A stretch of 48,043 nt of DNA from Streptomyces sp. CBMA156 (lineage in GTDB: Bacteria > Actinomycetota > Actinomycetes > Streptomycetales > Streptomycetaceae): assembly GCF_014596515.1 (NCBI RefSeq), contig NZ_MSJQ01000099.1, positions 1-48,043 of the forward strand. The letters are read 5' to 3'. The translations under genes were made by a program, and so were the position numbers. The notes under the pieces were generated by a model. The model searched no databases and was not told the origin of the DNA. It was given only the letters and a program-made list of their open reading frames with translations. This document shows positions 1-8,537 of the stretch, piece after piece (within the stretch, counting starts at the first letter, position 1; each line of letters begins with the position of its first letter).

Positions 1-2
1 CC

Positions 3-749
3 GCCATGCCGGCCGGCCCCGGAACCGCGCACGCCGGCGTCGTCGGCCGACTGCTCCTGGCCCGCCGGGAGGTGCTGCTCTGCTGCCCCGGGGGCGACCC
101 GGCCGCGGCCGGGCTGGCCGAGCTGCTGCTGGCCGAACTGCCGCGCACCGAAGCGGCGTTGAGCATCCGGATCATCCTCCAGCACCCGGCGCGCTTCCAC
201 CTGCCCGCCCAGCGCCGGGCCCGGGCCGCGACGCGGGCCGGCGCCGAGGTGCGCACCACCGGGGAGAGCTGCGGCCCGCTGCTGGTCATCGACCGGGAGA
301 GCGCGTTCCTGCCGGAGCACGGGCGGCCCGACGAGCTGGTGCCGGTGACCCAGCCGTCCGTGGTGAACCACCTGGCCGACACCTTCGAGACGCTCTGGCA
401 CCGGGGCGAAGCCTTCCGCAGCGGGCCGGCCGCCGCCCGCGCCGTCTCCGACGAACTGCGCGGCGCGATCCTGCGGCTGCTCGCCGACGGGCTGAAGGAC
501 GAGGTCATCGCCCGCCGCCTCGGGCTCTCACTGCGCAGCTGCCGACGGCACATCGCCGGCCTGTACGGCACGCTGGGCGCCGACAGCCGCTTCCAGGCGG
601 GGGTGCTGGCGGAGCGGCACGGCCTCACCGGCGGCGCGGCGGCGCCCGGCGACTCCTCGCCCGCCGCCCCCTCTGCCTCCTCGGCTGCCGCACCGACCGC
701 CGTTGCGGCCGCTGTCCCGCCCGCCGCCCGCGCCGCCGGCTGCCGCTGA
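3..749 (+). CDS. TrmB/PLD-like plus LuxR-type HTH regulator (5' end probably outside window)
   Basis: This is a DNA-binding regulator. The C-terminal part, around residues 150-205 counted from the ATG at 6, contains a LuxR-type helix-turn-helix (DELRGAILRLLADGLKDEV, then IARRLGLSLRSCRRHIAGLY). The upstream part (IRIILQHPARFH, GAEVRTTGES, LLVIDRESAFLP) resembles the TrmB/PLD-like effector domain that often precedes such an HTH in Streptomyces regulators. It is followed by an Ala/Pro-rich tail of about 45 residues. The frame is open to the left edge, so the ATG at 6 is probably internal and the true start lies outside the window. The ligand and targets are unknown. It is followed 108 bp later by a hydrolase on the same strand, but no operon can be shown. 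Confidence 0.75.
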   Translation, partial: AMPAGPGTAHAGVVGRLLLARREVLLCCPGGDPAAAGLAELLLAELPRTEAALSIRIILQHPARFHLPAQRRARAATRAGAEVRTTGESCGPLLVIDRESAFLPEHGRPDELVPVTQPSVVNHLADTFETLWHRGEAFRSGPAAARAVSDELRGAILRLLADGLKDEVIARRLGLSLRSCRRHIAGLYGTLGADSRFQAGVLAERHGLTGGAAAPGDSSPAAPSASSAAAPTAVAAAVPPAARAAGCR

Positions 750-857
750 GCGGCAGATCACGGCCGGCAGGCAACACGCCGCCACACTCCCGTCACATTC
801 GGCCCGGATACTCGGACAGGCCCATCGATCACCTCCCGGACGACGGAGGACCCACGG

Positions 858-1634
858 ATGACCGCCGACCCCGACCGCCCCGCCTTCCTGCTGGTCCACG
901 GCGCCTGGCACGGCGCCTGGTGCTGGGACGCCGTACGGGCCGCCCTCGACGCCGACGGCTGGCGCTCCCACGCCGTGGACCTGCCCAGCTCCGCCCCCGC
1001 CCGCCCCGACGGCACCGGACCGGCGGGCCTGCCGGAGGACGCGGCCGTGATCCGCGACCACCTGCGGCGGATCGACGGCCCGGTGGTGGTGGTCGCCCAC
1101 TCCTACGGCGGCGCCCCCGTCACCGAGGCGATCGCGGGCGCGGCGAACGTGGTGCGGGCGGTGTACCTCGCCGCCTTCCAACTGGACGCGGGGGAAAGCC
1201 TGTTCTCCTTCCTGGGGAAACCCGCTCCGGAGGACGAGTCGGGCCACACCCCGCCGGGCAAGGACGCCCGACAGCTGCACTTCCCCGACGTGCCCGACGC
1301 CGAGGCCGACCGCGCCGTGGCACGGCTGACCCCGCAGAGCGTCCGGTCCTTCACCGAGCCGGTGCGTACGGCGGGCTGGCGCACGGTGCCGTCCAGCTAT
1401 GTCATCTGCGACCACGACCGGGCGCTCGAACCGTCCCGGCAGCGCGTGCTCGCCGCGCGCGCCGACACCGTGCACCGGCTGCCCAGCGGCCACGCCCCCT
1501 TCCTGTCCATGCCAGGGAAGCTCGCCGCCCTGCTGGCCGGGATCGCCGGCACCGGCCGGCGGTCCGACCGCCGGTCCGACGGTCGGGGTGGGCCGGACGA
1601 GGAGCCCACCCACCCCGCCGTCCGGTCCTCGTGA
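858..1634 (+). CDS. alpha/beta-fold hydrolase
   Basis: This is a soluble alpha/beta hydrolase of the salicylate-esterase/hydroxynitrile-lyase-like type. An HGAW oxyanion motif lies near residues 14-17. The nucleophile elbow AHSYGG puts Ser at residue 82, a candidate acid Asp is at 185 or 187 (CDHDRALEP), and the catalytic His is at 212 (SGHAPFLS). At 258 aa it has the usual family length. The start is set by GGAGG at 845-849, 8 nt before the ATG. The last ~20 residues are Arg/Gly-rich and vary from the usual family end. The stop codon lies in a 32-bp tandem repeat. Substrate cannot be assigned; an ester or a metabolite of the nearby biosynthetic genes is possible. Confidence 0.85.
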   Translation: MTADPDRPAFLLVHGAWHGAWCWDAVRAALDADGWRSHAVDLPSSAPARPDGTGPAGLPEDAAVIRDHLRRIDGPVVVVAHSYGGAPVTEAIAGAANVVRAVYLAAFQLDAGESLFSFLGKPAPEDESGHTPPGKDARQLHFPDVPDAEADRAVARLTPQSVRSFTEPVRTAGWRTVPSSYVICDHDRALEPSRQRVLAARADTVHRLPSGHAPFLSMPGKLAALLAGIAGTGRRSDRRSDGRGGPDEEPTHPAVRSS

Positions 1635-1712
1635 GCTCCGGCTCGCGTGGGCTCCGGCCCTCGTGAGCTCCGGCTCGCGTGGGCTCCGGACCTCGTGAGC
1701 TCCGGCTCATGT
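1631..1712. repeat. 32-bp tandem repeat, about 2.5 copies
   Basis: Units beginning GTGAGCTCCGGCTC start at 1631, 1663 and 1695, a strict 32-bp period. The third copy decays into GTCAGCTCACGTCAG. The array overlaps the hydrolase stop codon and ends 10 bp before the stop of the convergent cupin gene. It fills the convergent gap where a terminator would be expected; no perfect hairpin was found in it. Confidence 0.85.
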
Positions 1713-1721
1713 CAGCTCACG

Positions 1722-2162
1722 TCAGTGGGCGCCGGTGCGCGGCTCCAGCCGGGTGCCCGTACGGAGGGTGATCGACATCAGGTCGCTGGGGGAGTCGAGT
1801 TCCAGCCGGTGCCAGCGGCCCCGGGGGACGATCGCGGCGGTGCCCGCCGTCAGGCGCACCACGGTCTCGGCCTCGCCCGCCTCCCCGGACTCCCCAGGCT
1901 CGCCGGCCCCGCCTGGCTCCACCGGGCGGAGGTGGAGCCGGACGCCGCCGGCCAGGCAGCACACCGCCTCCTCCGCCTCGGGGTGCATCTCCCAGTGGTC
2001 GGCGTGGACGTCGGCGTCGGTCTCCACGTGGAAGGTCGCGATCTGCCAGGCCCCGGTGTCGCCGCCGGTCATCCGCCGCTCGGTGGCCGTGACGTCGCCG
2101 TCGGGGTGGATGTGCAGCGCCGAGGCGAAGAGGTCCACGGCCGCGATCGGAGTGGTGGTCAT
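1722..2162 (-). CDS. small cupin-domain protein
   Basis: This is a 146-aa single-domain cupin. The sequence contains HVETDADVHADHWEMHPEAEE, written here as HADHWEMHPEAEE, followed by a Gly-rich turn and IVPRGRWHRLEL, the two conserved cupin metal-binding patches (HxH...E and a later H). The acidic Gly/Glu-rich loop between them is an expansion. The ATG overlaps the stop of the MFS gene (ATGA), so the two are probably translationally coupled and share the promoter in front of the exporter. Role unknown: small cupins in such operons can be modifying enzymes or binding proteins for the exported compound. Confidence 0.8.
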   Translation of the reverse strand: MTTTPIAAVDLFASALHIHPDGDVTATERRMTGGDTGAWQIATFHVETDADVHADHWEMHPEAEEAVCCLAGGVRLHLRPVEPGGAGEPGESGEAGEAETVVRLTAGTAAIVPRGRWHRLELDSPSDLMSITLRTGTRLEPRTGAH

Positions 2163-3607
2163 GAGCGGGTTCCTTCCAGTCGGTTCTCTGCGGGGGTGAG
2201 CGGGCGGGGGCCGGGGTCTTCCGGCCGCCGCCGGGGCAGCACGGCGATCGCCACGAGCGCGGCGAGCACGAAGAGGACGGCGGTGACGGCCAGTCCGGCC
2301 GCGTAGCCGTCGTTGAGAGCGGCGGGGTCGGTGGCACCGCCGGTGCGGTGGGCGGCGACGGTCGCCAGGGCGGCCAGGCCGACACAGCCGCCGAGCTGGC
2401 GCGAGCTGTTGAGCAGTCCCGAGGCCATGCCGGCCTCGTGGGCGGCCACGCCGGTGGTCGCCGCGGCGGCGACCGGCGCCAGGACCAGCCCGGTGCCGAT
2501 GCTGGTGACCAGGGACGGGCCGAGGACGTCGGCGAGGAAGCCCCCGTCGGGGCTGATCGACGCGAACCAGGCCAGGCCTGCGGCGGCCAGGACGGCCCCC
2601 GGCACCAGGGCGACGCGGGGTGTGCGGCGCGCGGTGATCCGGGTGGCGACGACGGTGCCCGCGACGAGTCCGGCTGAGAAGGGCAGGAACGCGAGGCCGG
2701 TGGCGGCGGCGCCCAGGCCCAGTACCTGCTGGAGGTAGAGGGAGACGAAGTAGAAGGCCGTGAACTGCCCGGCGGCGGCCAGGAACACCAGGGCGTTGGC
2801 ACCGGCCACCCAGCGGCTGCGCAGCAGGCCGAGGCGGAGCAGCGGCGCGGGGGCCCTGGTCTCGGTGACGACGAAGGCGGCCAGCAGCACGACCGCGGCG
2901 GCGAGCGTCCCCAGGGTGGCCGGGGAGCCCCACCCGTGGACGTCGGTGCGGACGACGCCGAACACCAGCAGCCCGATCCCCGCGGTCGCCAGCACGGCGC
3001 CGAGCACGTCGGGCCGCTCCCGCCGTACGGGCCGCGCCTCGTCCGGTCCGCCGCCGGGTGCCAGCGCGAACGCCACCGCCACCACGGGCAGGTTGACCAG
3101 CATGACCCAGCGCCAGCTCGCGTACTCGGTCAGCACTCCACCCGCCAGCACGCCCAGCGCTCCGCCCGCAGCGTTCGCCGCGCTCCACACGCCGAGCGCG
3201 CGCACCCGGCGGGGGCCTTCGGTGAAGGTGGTGGTGAGCATCGCGAGCGCGGCCGGGGCCGCCGCCGCGGCGCCCACGCCCTGTCCGGCGCGGGCGGCGA
3301 CCAGCTGCCAGGGTGCCTGGGCCACCCCGCCCACCAGGGAGCAGAGCCCGAAGACGGCCAGGCCCAGCAGGAACAGCCGCCGCCTGCCGTACAGGTCGCA
3401 GGCCCGGCCGCCCAGCAGCAGGAGCCCGCCGAAGGTGAGTGCGTAGACGTGCACGACCCAGGAGAGGTCGAGCGGCGCGAAGCCCAGGTCGCTCCTGATC
3501 GCGGGCAGGGCGACGTTGACCACCGACATGTCCAGGGCGAAGACGAACTGCGCGACGGTCACCGCCGCCAGCACCATGCCGGGGCGCCCCCGTGAGTTTT
3601 TATACAT
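2159..3607 (-). CDS. DHA2-type MFS drug exporter (14 TM)
   Basis: This is an inner-membrane proton-coupled exporter. The sequence shows LDMSVVNVALPAIRSDL in TM1, DLYGRRRLFL in the loop between TM2 and TM3 (motif A), and about 14 hydrophobic segments over 482 aa, which is the DHA2/EmrB-QacA pattern. The start at 3607 gives MYKNSRGRPGMV. There is no ribosome site before it, and a candidate promoter places the transcription start at or next to this ATG, so the mRNA may be leaderless. An internal ATG at 3577 is the alternative. It is divergent from the TetR gene 57 bp away, the usual repressor/exporter layout. The substrate is unknown; a terpenoid from the adjacent synthase is only a guess. Confidence 0.9.
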   Translation of the reverse strand: MYKNSRGRPGMVLAAVTVAQFVFALDMSVVNVALPAIRSDLGFAPLDLSWVVHVYALTFGGLLLLGGRACDLYGRRRLFLLGLAVFGLCSLVGGVAQAPWQLVAARAGQGVGAAAAAPAALAMLTTTFTEGPRRVRALGVWSAANAAGGALGVLAGGVLTEYASWRWVMLVNLPVVAVAFALAPGGGPDEARPVRRERPDVLGAVLATAGIGLLVFGVVRTDVHGWGSPATLGTLAAAVVLLAAFVVTETRAPAPLLRLGLLRSRWVAGANALVFLAAAGQFTAFYFVSLYLQQVLGLGAAATGLAFLPFSAGLVAGTVVATRITARRTPRVALVPGAVLAAAGLAWFASISPDGGFLADVLGPSLVTSIGTGLVLAPVAAAATTGVAAHEAGMASGLLNSSRQLGGCVGLAALATVAAHRTGGATDPAALNDGYAAGLAVTAVLFVLAALVAIAVLPRRRPEDPGPRPLTPAENRLEGTRS

Positions 3608-3643
3608 GTAAAGAAAGTAGCCCTGGATGATCGCCGCTGTCGA
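3601..3643 (-). promoter_or_regulatory. candidate promoter/operator of the MFS-cupin operon
   Basis: On the minus strand TCGACA (3643-3638) and TACTTT (3619-3614) are separated by 18 bp, a plausible sigma-70-type promoter. The predicted start of transcription falls at the MFS ATG. The perfect palindrome TACATGTA (3603-3610) overlaps that point and is AT-rich against the surrounding DNA, so it is a candidate TetR operator. This is inference from pattern only. Confidence 0.45.
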
Positions 3644-3664
3644 GTCCCGGGTGATGATGGGGGC

Positions 3665-4453
3665 ATGCAGCAGCCCGCCGAACCGCAGCCGCCGGCCCCG
3701 ACGTCCGCGACCTCGTCGACCTCGTCGACGCCGCGCACGGGCACCGCACCGCGAGAGGCCGCCGCGCCGCGAGGGGCCGCCACACCGCGCAAGGCCGCCA
3801 CGCCGCGCAAGGCCACCGGCCGGCCTCCCCGCATCTCCCGGGAGGAGGTCGTCACCGCGGCCCGCCGGATCGTGGACGAGGAGGGCGTCGAGCGGCTCAC
3901 CATGCGGCGCCTGGCCGGCGAGATCGGCAGCACGCCGATGGCGCTCTACCACCACGTCCGCGACAAGGAGGAGCTGCTCGTCCTGCTGCTGGACGACTAC
4001 GCCGCGCGGACGCTGCGGCCGACCGGGCTGCCGGCCGAGCCGCGCGAGCGGGTCGTCGCCGCGGCGGCCGCCATCCACGGGGCGCTCGCCGCCTGCCCCT
4101 GGATCGTCGAGGTGCTGACCGGGGACGACCTGATGTCCGCCCACTCCCTGTGGTTCGTCGAGCAGATCGTCGACGGCCTGATCGGGTGCGGCCTGTCACC
4201 GGACCGGGCCGTCCAGGGCTACCGCGCCATCTGGTACTACACCGCCGGCGAGATCCTGGTCCGCGCGACGGCGACCCGCCGACGGGCCGCGGACGACCGC
4301 CCGACCCACCGCCAGCAGGTCTTCGCCGACCTCGACCCGGCACACCTGCCCCGGCTGGCCGGGCTCGCCGACCGCTGGGCCCCGCTCACCTCCGGGGACA
4401 CCTACCAGGACGGCCTCCGCGCCCTGGTCGACGGCCTGCTCGCCGCGGGCTGA
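3665..4453 (+). CDS. TetR-family transcriptional repressor
   Basis: This is a dimeric ligand-responsive repressor. After a ~52-aa low-complexity N-terminal tail comes a TetR_N helix-turn-helix: VVTAARRIVDEEGVERLTM followed by RRLAGEIGSTPMALYHHV. The C-terminal half resembles the TetR_C_1 ligand-binding type. The tail is encoded by four imperfect 18-bp tandem units (3749-3820; PRGAATPRKAATPRKA), unusual for the family. The gene is divergent from the MFS exporter and probably represses it, and possibly itself, through the AT-rich palindrome in the 57-bp gap. No strong ribosome site precedes the ATG at 3665. Confidence 0.9.
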   Translation: MQQPAEPQPPAPTSATSSTSSTPRTGTAPREAAAPRGAATPRKAATPRKATGRPPRISREEVVTAARRIVDEEGVERLTMRRLAGEIGSTPMALYHHVRDKEELLVLLLDDYAARTLRPTGLPAEPRERVVAAAAAIHGALAACPWIVEVLTGDDLMSAHSLWFVEQIVDGLIGCGLSPDRAVQGYRAIWYYTAGEILVRATATRRRAADDRPTHRQQVFADLDPAHLPRLAGLADRWAPLTSGDTYQDGLRALVDGLLAAG

Positions 4454-4517
4454 ACGGGCGGCCCGCAGCCGCCGTCGCCCATCCGCGCCCTCCCGCCTTC
4501 ACGAGGAGTCCTCACCG

Positions 4518-5531
4518 GTGGAACCCTCCATCACCCTGCCGGCCCAGCAGGCCCACCGGGACACCCGGTCATGGCCCTTCGACCTGCCCTTTCCGTACCG
4601 AATAGGCCAGGACCGCGCCCGGGTCACCGCGCACACCCGGGACTGGGTCCGACGCATGGGCCTGGCCCCCGACGACGCGGCCCTGCGCCGCCACGACCGG
4701 TACGACATGGCCCTGTTCGCCTGCCTGAGCTACCCCGACGCCACCGGCGACGGCCTCGACCTGGTGGCCGACTGGGTCTCCTGGTGGTCGGTCTGGAACG
4801 ACTTTCCCGACGACCCCGGCTTCCTCGGCGAACCCGGCCGGGCCGACGCCTTCTTCACCTCCCTGGCCGCCGTCCTCGACGCACCGGGCCGGCTGACTGG
4901 CCCGCAGCCGGGCCGGCTACCCGCCGACCCGCACGTCCGCGCCTTCACCGACCTCTGGCGGCGGTGGACCGACGGCATGTCACCGGCGTTCGTGGCGCGC
5001 ACCGGGAAGAACTGGGCGGACTGGTTCGCCGCCTGCCTCACCCGCTGCCGACAGCGCCGGGAGGGTGTCGTCCTCGACGTCGAGGAGTACCTCGCCCTGC
5101 GCGAACTGACCGGCGCCGTGCGCCTGGAGATGGACGCCGCCGAGCGGGCAGGCCGGTACGAGGTCCCGGATGACGTCCTCCGCAGCCGGCCCCTGCGCAC
5201 ACTGCGCCACCTCACCACCCACGTCGTCAACATCACCCAGGACGTGCAGTCCCTCGCGAAGGAGGAGCTCGCGGGCGACCACCACAACCTGGTGATCGTC
5301 CTCGAACGGCAGCACGGCATCACCCGGGGTGAGGCGCTCGCCCGGATCCACACCATGGTCCGCGGCTACACCGACTCCTTCCTTCGCACCGAGGCCGGTC
5401 TGCCCCACCTGCTCGACCGGCTCGGGCTCGCGGTCGAGGAGCGCTCCCCCGCCTACCGGTACGTGACGGACCTGCGCTCACTGATGCGCGGCTGCGTGGA
5501 CTTCTGCTCGGCCTCCGGGCGGTACCGCTAG
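4518..5531 (+). CDS. class I terpene synthase with atypical metal motifs
   Basis: This enzyme would ionise a prenyl diphosphate and cyclise it. At 337 aa it has the usual length for a bacterial sesquiterpene-type cyclase. The diphosphate-sensing Arg is R195 (YLALRELTG), exactly 46 residues before the NSE position, and the C-terminal RY pair is at 335-336 (SGRYR). Both metal-binding motifs depart from canonical form: the Asp-rich motif reads WNDFPDD (N94 where the first Asp is expected), and the NSE triad reads QDVQSLAKE (Q241 where Asn or Asp is expected). The rest of the triad, S245 and E249, is kept. The start is GTG with GAGGAG 9 nt upstream. A dehydrogenase lies convergent, 12 bp downstream. 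The fold is confident; product and activity are not. Confidence 0.85.
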   Translation: MEPSITLPAQQAHRDTRSWPFDLPFPYRIGQDRARVTAHTRDWVRRMGLAPDDAALRRHDRYDMALFACLSYPDATGDGLDLVADWVSWWSVWNDFPDDPGFLGEPGRADAFFTSLAAVLDAPGRLTGPQPGRLPADPHVRAFTDLWRRWTDGMSPAFVARTGKNWADWFAACLTRCRQRREGVVLDVEEYLALRELTGAVRLEMDAAERAGRYEVPDDVLRSRPLRTLRHLTTHVVNITQDVQSLAKEELAGDHHNLVIVLERQHGITRGEALARIHTMVRGYTDSFLRTEAGLPHLLDRLGLAVEERSPAYRYVTDLRSLMRGCVDFCSASGRYR

Positions 5532-5543
5532 CCTCGCCCCCGC

Positions 5544-6320
5544 CTACTTCCCGACCACGAGACGGCCGATCGTCCGGCCGAGGAGACGCGGTGCCAGGCG
5601 CCGGGCGGTCCACATCACGCGGGTACCGCGCCCGGGGAAGGCCCACAGCCGGCCCCGGGCCAGGGCGCGGTCCATCGAGTCCAGGACCGCCTCGGGGCTC
5701 AACCCGCTGACCCGGCCCATCAGTTCAGGGGAGTCGCTGCGCATCCGGTCCAGCATCGGGGTCTCCACCGCGGGCGGGCAGACGCACACGACCTGGATCC
5801 GGTCCTTACGGTGCTCGGCCGCGACGGTCTCGGCGAGGAAGTGGACCGCGGCCTTGGCCGCACCGTACGCCCCGCCCATCGGTACCGGCACCCAGCCCGC
5901 GATGGAGCCGAGGAGCACCACCTGGCCCCCGCCCCGGGCCACCATGCCGGGGACGACGGCGTGCACCAGGTGGAGCGTGCCGCCGTACACCGTCTCCATC
6001 ACCCGGAGGGTGCCGGCCGCGTCCTGATCGAGCAGCCGCCCCATCACGCCGACGCCCGCGCAGTGCACCAGCCGTCGGGGCGGCCCCAGTTCGCGGCCGA
6101 CGTCACCGACCACGGCGGCGACCGCCGCTCGGTCCGTGACGTCACAGACGAACGGACTTACCCCGGGGGCCTGTTGCGCCAGCGAGTCCAGACCGGCCGC
6201 GTCCACGTCGACCGCGGCGACCGTCCAGCCCGCCCCGGCCAGCCGCAGCGCCGCCGCCCGGCCGATCCCGCTGGCGGCGCCGGTGACGATCGCCACCTCT
6301 CCCGGTACGGACGCCACCAT
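5544..6320 (-). CDS. short-chain dehydrogenase/reductase (SDR)
   Basis: This is an NAD(P)-dependent oxidoreductase of the classical SDR family. It has the Rossmann motif TGAASGIG at residues 13-20, CDVTD for cofactor binding, HCAG in place of NNAG, and catalytic Ser139 (GSIAG), Tyr152 and Lys156 (YGAAK). An acidic residue at the end of beta-2 (AVDVD) suggests a preference for NAD. At 258 aa it is standard length. The chosen ATG at 6320 gives MVASVPGEVAIVTG; an upstream in-frame start would add 10 residues. It is convergent with the terpene synthase, so co-transcription is unlikely, although a role in terpenoid oxidation is possible. Confidence 0.88.
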   Translation of the reverse strand: MVASVPGEVAIVTGAASGIGRAAALRLAGAGWTVAAVDVDAAGLDSLAQQAPGVSPFVCDVTDRAAVAAVVGDVGRELGPPRRLVHCAGVGVMGRLLDQDAAGTLRVMETVYGGTLHLVHAVVPGMVARGGGQVVLLGSIAGWVPVPMGGAYGAAKAAVHFLAETVAAEHRKDRIQVVCVCPPAVETPMLDRMRSDSPELMGRVSGLSPEAVLDSMDRALARGRLWAFPGRGTRVMWTARRLAPRLLGRTIGRLVVGK

Positions 6321-6454
6321 CTGACACGCTCCCACGGCTGCGAGGACCACGCTCCCGGCGCCGGAGACCCGGCCTCCCGCGCCGAGCAGCGCCTACCCGG
6401 CCGATGATCCCCCAACTCGGCACCGGCTCGCAGCCGTTGGAACCAAACTCCGCC

Positions 6455-7255
6455 TCAGCCGTTACCGAAGAAGCCGAGCGCCCCCGCCGCGCAGAGCCCG
6501 CCGGCCCCCATGAAGACCGGGGTCAGCACCTTGATCTCCACCCAGCTGCCGGCCCGGAACCGCAGGCCCTTCGGCGGACCGATCGGGTACCAGCGACGGC
6601 GCCCGACCGGGATCGGCCAGAGCACCGGACAGCCCGAGACGGTCAGCGCGTCGCCCAGGCAGTGCACCAGCGCGCCGAGTGCGATCGGCAGTCCGATCCA
6701 CAGGTACTGCTGCCCGGGCTCCTCGAACAGCCACTGCGAGCCGTTGCCCGGCTTGTCGAGGACCTCCGCGAGCATCCACGCGCTGCACGCCCCCAGCAGC
6801 CACACCAGGACGTCGCTGGAGACCCTGGCGTGCCGCCACAGCAGGCCCTCGATCGCCAGCACCATGTGCACGAACAGCACCACCAGCACGCCCCAGCGGC
6901 CGCCGTACACGGCCACCGCCGCGGCGCCCGCCCCGCACAGCACGGCCCAGAGCCAGGTGTGCGTCAGCGTCCGGTGGCCGCCCGAGCGCCGAGGGTCCCC
7001 CTTGCCCCGGGTGGCCTTGTAGACCGCGTACGAGAGGTTGTCGATCACTTCGCAGAGCGCCCGGGACACCGGCCCGAACGCCCTGGATATGGTCGCCGCC
7101 TTGTGGTCCAGGTCCGGCGCCAGCGCCGCCCCCGCGCAGATCAGCGCCCCGGTGAGCAGGACCGGCCAGGGCATCGGCTCACCCATCCCGGCCGCCACCG
7201 CCCCCACCCCCAGCCATGCTGTCGCACCCGACAGCGAATGCGCCGGTCCCATCAT
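6455..7255 (-). CDS. DUF457-type metal-dependent membrane hydrolase
   Basis: This is a multi-pass membrane protein of the YdjM/DUF457 putative metal-dependent hydrolase family. The sequence shows HSLSGATAW near the N terminus, APDLDHKAATISRAFG, GGHRTLTHTW and a later VHCLGDALT: conserved His/Asp residues between hydrophobic helices, as in the family. At 266 aa the size fits. The start ATGATG (7255/7252) directly follows CGGAG, so either Met is possible. Function in actinomycetes is not established; the fold is related to phospholipid-remodelling or LexA-associated membrane hydrolases only by family name. Confidence 0.8.
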   Translation of the reverse strand: MMGPAHSLSGATAWLGVGAVAAGMGEPMPWPVLLTGALICAGAALAPDLDHKAATISRAFGPVSRALCEVIDNLSYAVYKATRGKGDPRRSGGHRTLTHTWLWAVLCGAGAAAVAVYGGRWGVLVVLFVHMVLAIEGLLWRHARVSSDVLVWLLGACSAWMLAEVLDKPGNGSQWLFEEPGQQYLWIGLPIALGALVHCLGDALTVSGCPVLWPIPVGRRRWYPIGPPKGLRFRAGSWVEIKVLTPVFMGAGGLCAAGALGFFGNG

Positions 7256-7775
7256 CTCCGTACACCACCGATCCTGATCAGCTCCGTCCTCTCCGCGAGG
7301 ACCTGACATCACGGCAGCCTATCCGTCCAAGATCACCCGCCGGATCCCCCGACCGGCCGGGCGCCCCGCGCACGGCCACACAGGTGGAGGCCCGGGCCGA
7401 CGCAAGCCCTCGCCGGCGCCCGCCACCTCCGCCTGCTCCCCGACGAGCTGCACGAAGGCGCCTCCCCCGGTCCCGGGCCTCGGGCACGGCGCCGCACGGC
7501 GCCGCGACATCTCCGGCCTCACGGCGCCCAGCGCCTGACCGCCTCCACGCCTCCACGCCACCGACGCGGCGGAGGCCGTGGCCTCCCCCGCATCCGGCGC
7601 CTCGCAGGTGCGGGCCCGCTCAGCGGTGCGCGCGTCGAGACTGGTGCCCGGCCCACTCCTGCGGCGCCCGGCGCTGCCACCGAACGGCCCTCGCCGGGGC
7701 ATCCAGGCCGGTTCCCCTCGCCGCCCGGCACCGGCCGACCGCCCCAGGCAGGACAGCGCACCCGTCGAGCACGGT
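7256..7775. other. 520-bp gap without a convincing gene
   Basis: Open frames here are on both strands, overlap each other and translate to Arg/Pro/Ala-rich sequence without family features or ribosome sites. The only structure seen is a small inverted repeat, GTCCTC-TCCGC-GAGGAC, near 7287-7303, upstream of the DUF457 gene. The segment separates the 5' end of that gene from the 3' end of the ABC permease. Confidence 0.6.
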
Positions 7776-8537
7776 TCAACTGTCCCGTCTCCGCAGCGTC
7801 ACATACCCGGCCAGCAGGGCGGCGGCGGCCCAGGCCGCGAGTATGAGCAAGCCGGTTGCCGGGCTGAGGCCCGGGTTGGCCTTCATGACCTCGGCACCGG
7901 CACGGTCGGGCAGGTACCGGGCGGCGGCATGCAGGGCCGGGACGGAGTCGGCGACCGGCGAGAGCACGAAGACGAAGGCGAACAGCAGCGACAGGGCCGG
8001 CCCCGTGCTGCGCAGCACGGTGGCGATGCCCAGCGAGAACAGGCACATCAGGATCAGGTAGAGGCTGGCCCCGAGGACAGCGCCGAGCACCCCGGGACGG
8101 CTCATCTCCACACCGTGCGGGCCCAACGCCGCCTGGGAGGCCAGGAAGGCGAGGAGCACCGTCGGCAACGCCACGACCAGGGCCACCGTCGCCGCGGCGG
8201 CGGTCTTGGCGAGGTGGAAGAGGCCACGGCTGGGGACCGCGGTGAGCGAGGTACGAACCATGCCGCTGCCGTACTCGCCGCCGATCAGCAGGACCGCGAA
8301 GGCGATCAGCGCCAGCTGGCCGAACTGGACGCCGACGAAGCCCGCGTCCAGCGGATCGAAGTCGGAGCGGAGGAGGTGGCTGCCACGGTCGATCGCCGAC
8401 CGGGCCGAGGCGCCGTTCACCACGCCGATTCCGACGCTGGTCACCAGGGCGGCGGCGAGCGGGACGAGCGTCGACCGGACCGTCCCGATCTTGGTCAACT
8501 CGGCCCGGAACACGGCCGTGGGCGAGTTAGCGAACAT
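7776..8537 (-). CDS. ABC-2 type transporter permease
   Basis: This is the membrane subunit of an ABC exporter. It has 253 residues with about six hydrophobic segments. The N-terminal pattern FRAELTKIGTVRSTLVPLAA and GGEYGSGMVRTSLTAVPSRG are typical of ABC-2/NatB-type permeases in Streptomyces. The ATG lies inside the end of the ATPase gene (11-bp overlap), so the two form a coupled operon. The substrate is unknown. The pair sits head-to-head with a two-component system, an arrangement common for peptide-resistance or cell-envelope stress exporters. Confidence 0.88.
   Translation of the reverse strand: MFANSPTAVFRAELTKIGTVRSTLVPLAAALVTSVGIGVVNGASARSAIDRGSHLLRSDFDPLDAGFVGVQFGQLALIAFAVLLIGGEYGSGMVRTSLTAVPSRGLFHLAKTAAAATVALVVALPTVLLAFLASQAALGPHGVEMSRPGVLGAVLGASLYLILMCLFSLGIATVLRSTGPALSLLFAFVFVLSPVADSVPALHAAARYLPDRAGAEVMKANPGLSPATGLLILAAWAAAALLAGYVTLRRRDS

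Noticed and set aside
7319..7702. 127-aa minus-strand frame in the gap before the ABC permease
   Set aside because: No family features, no ribosome site, and composition like a chance frame in GC-rich DNA.
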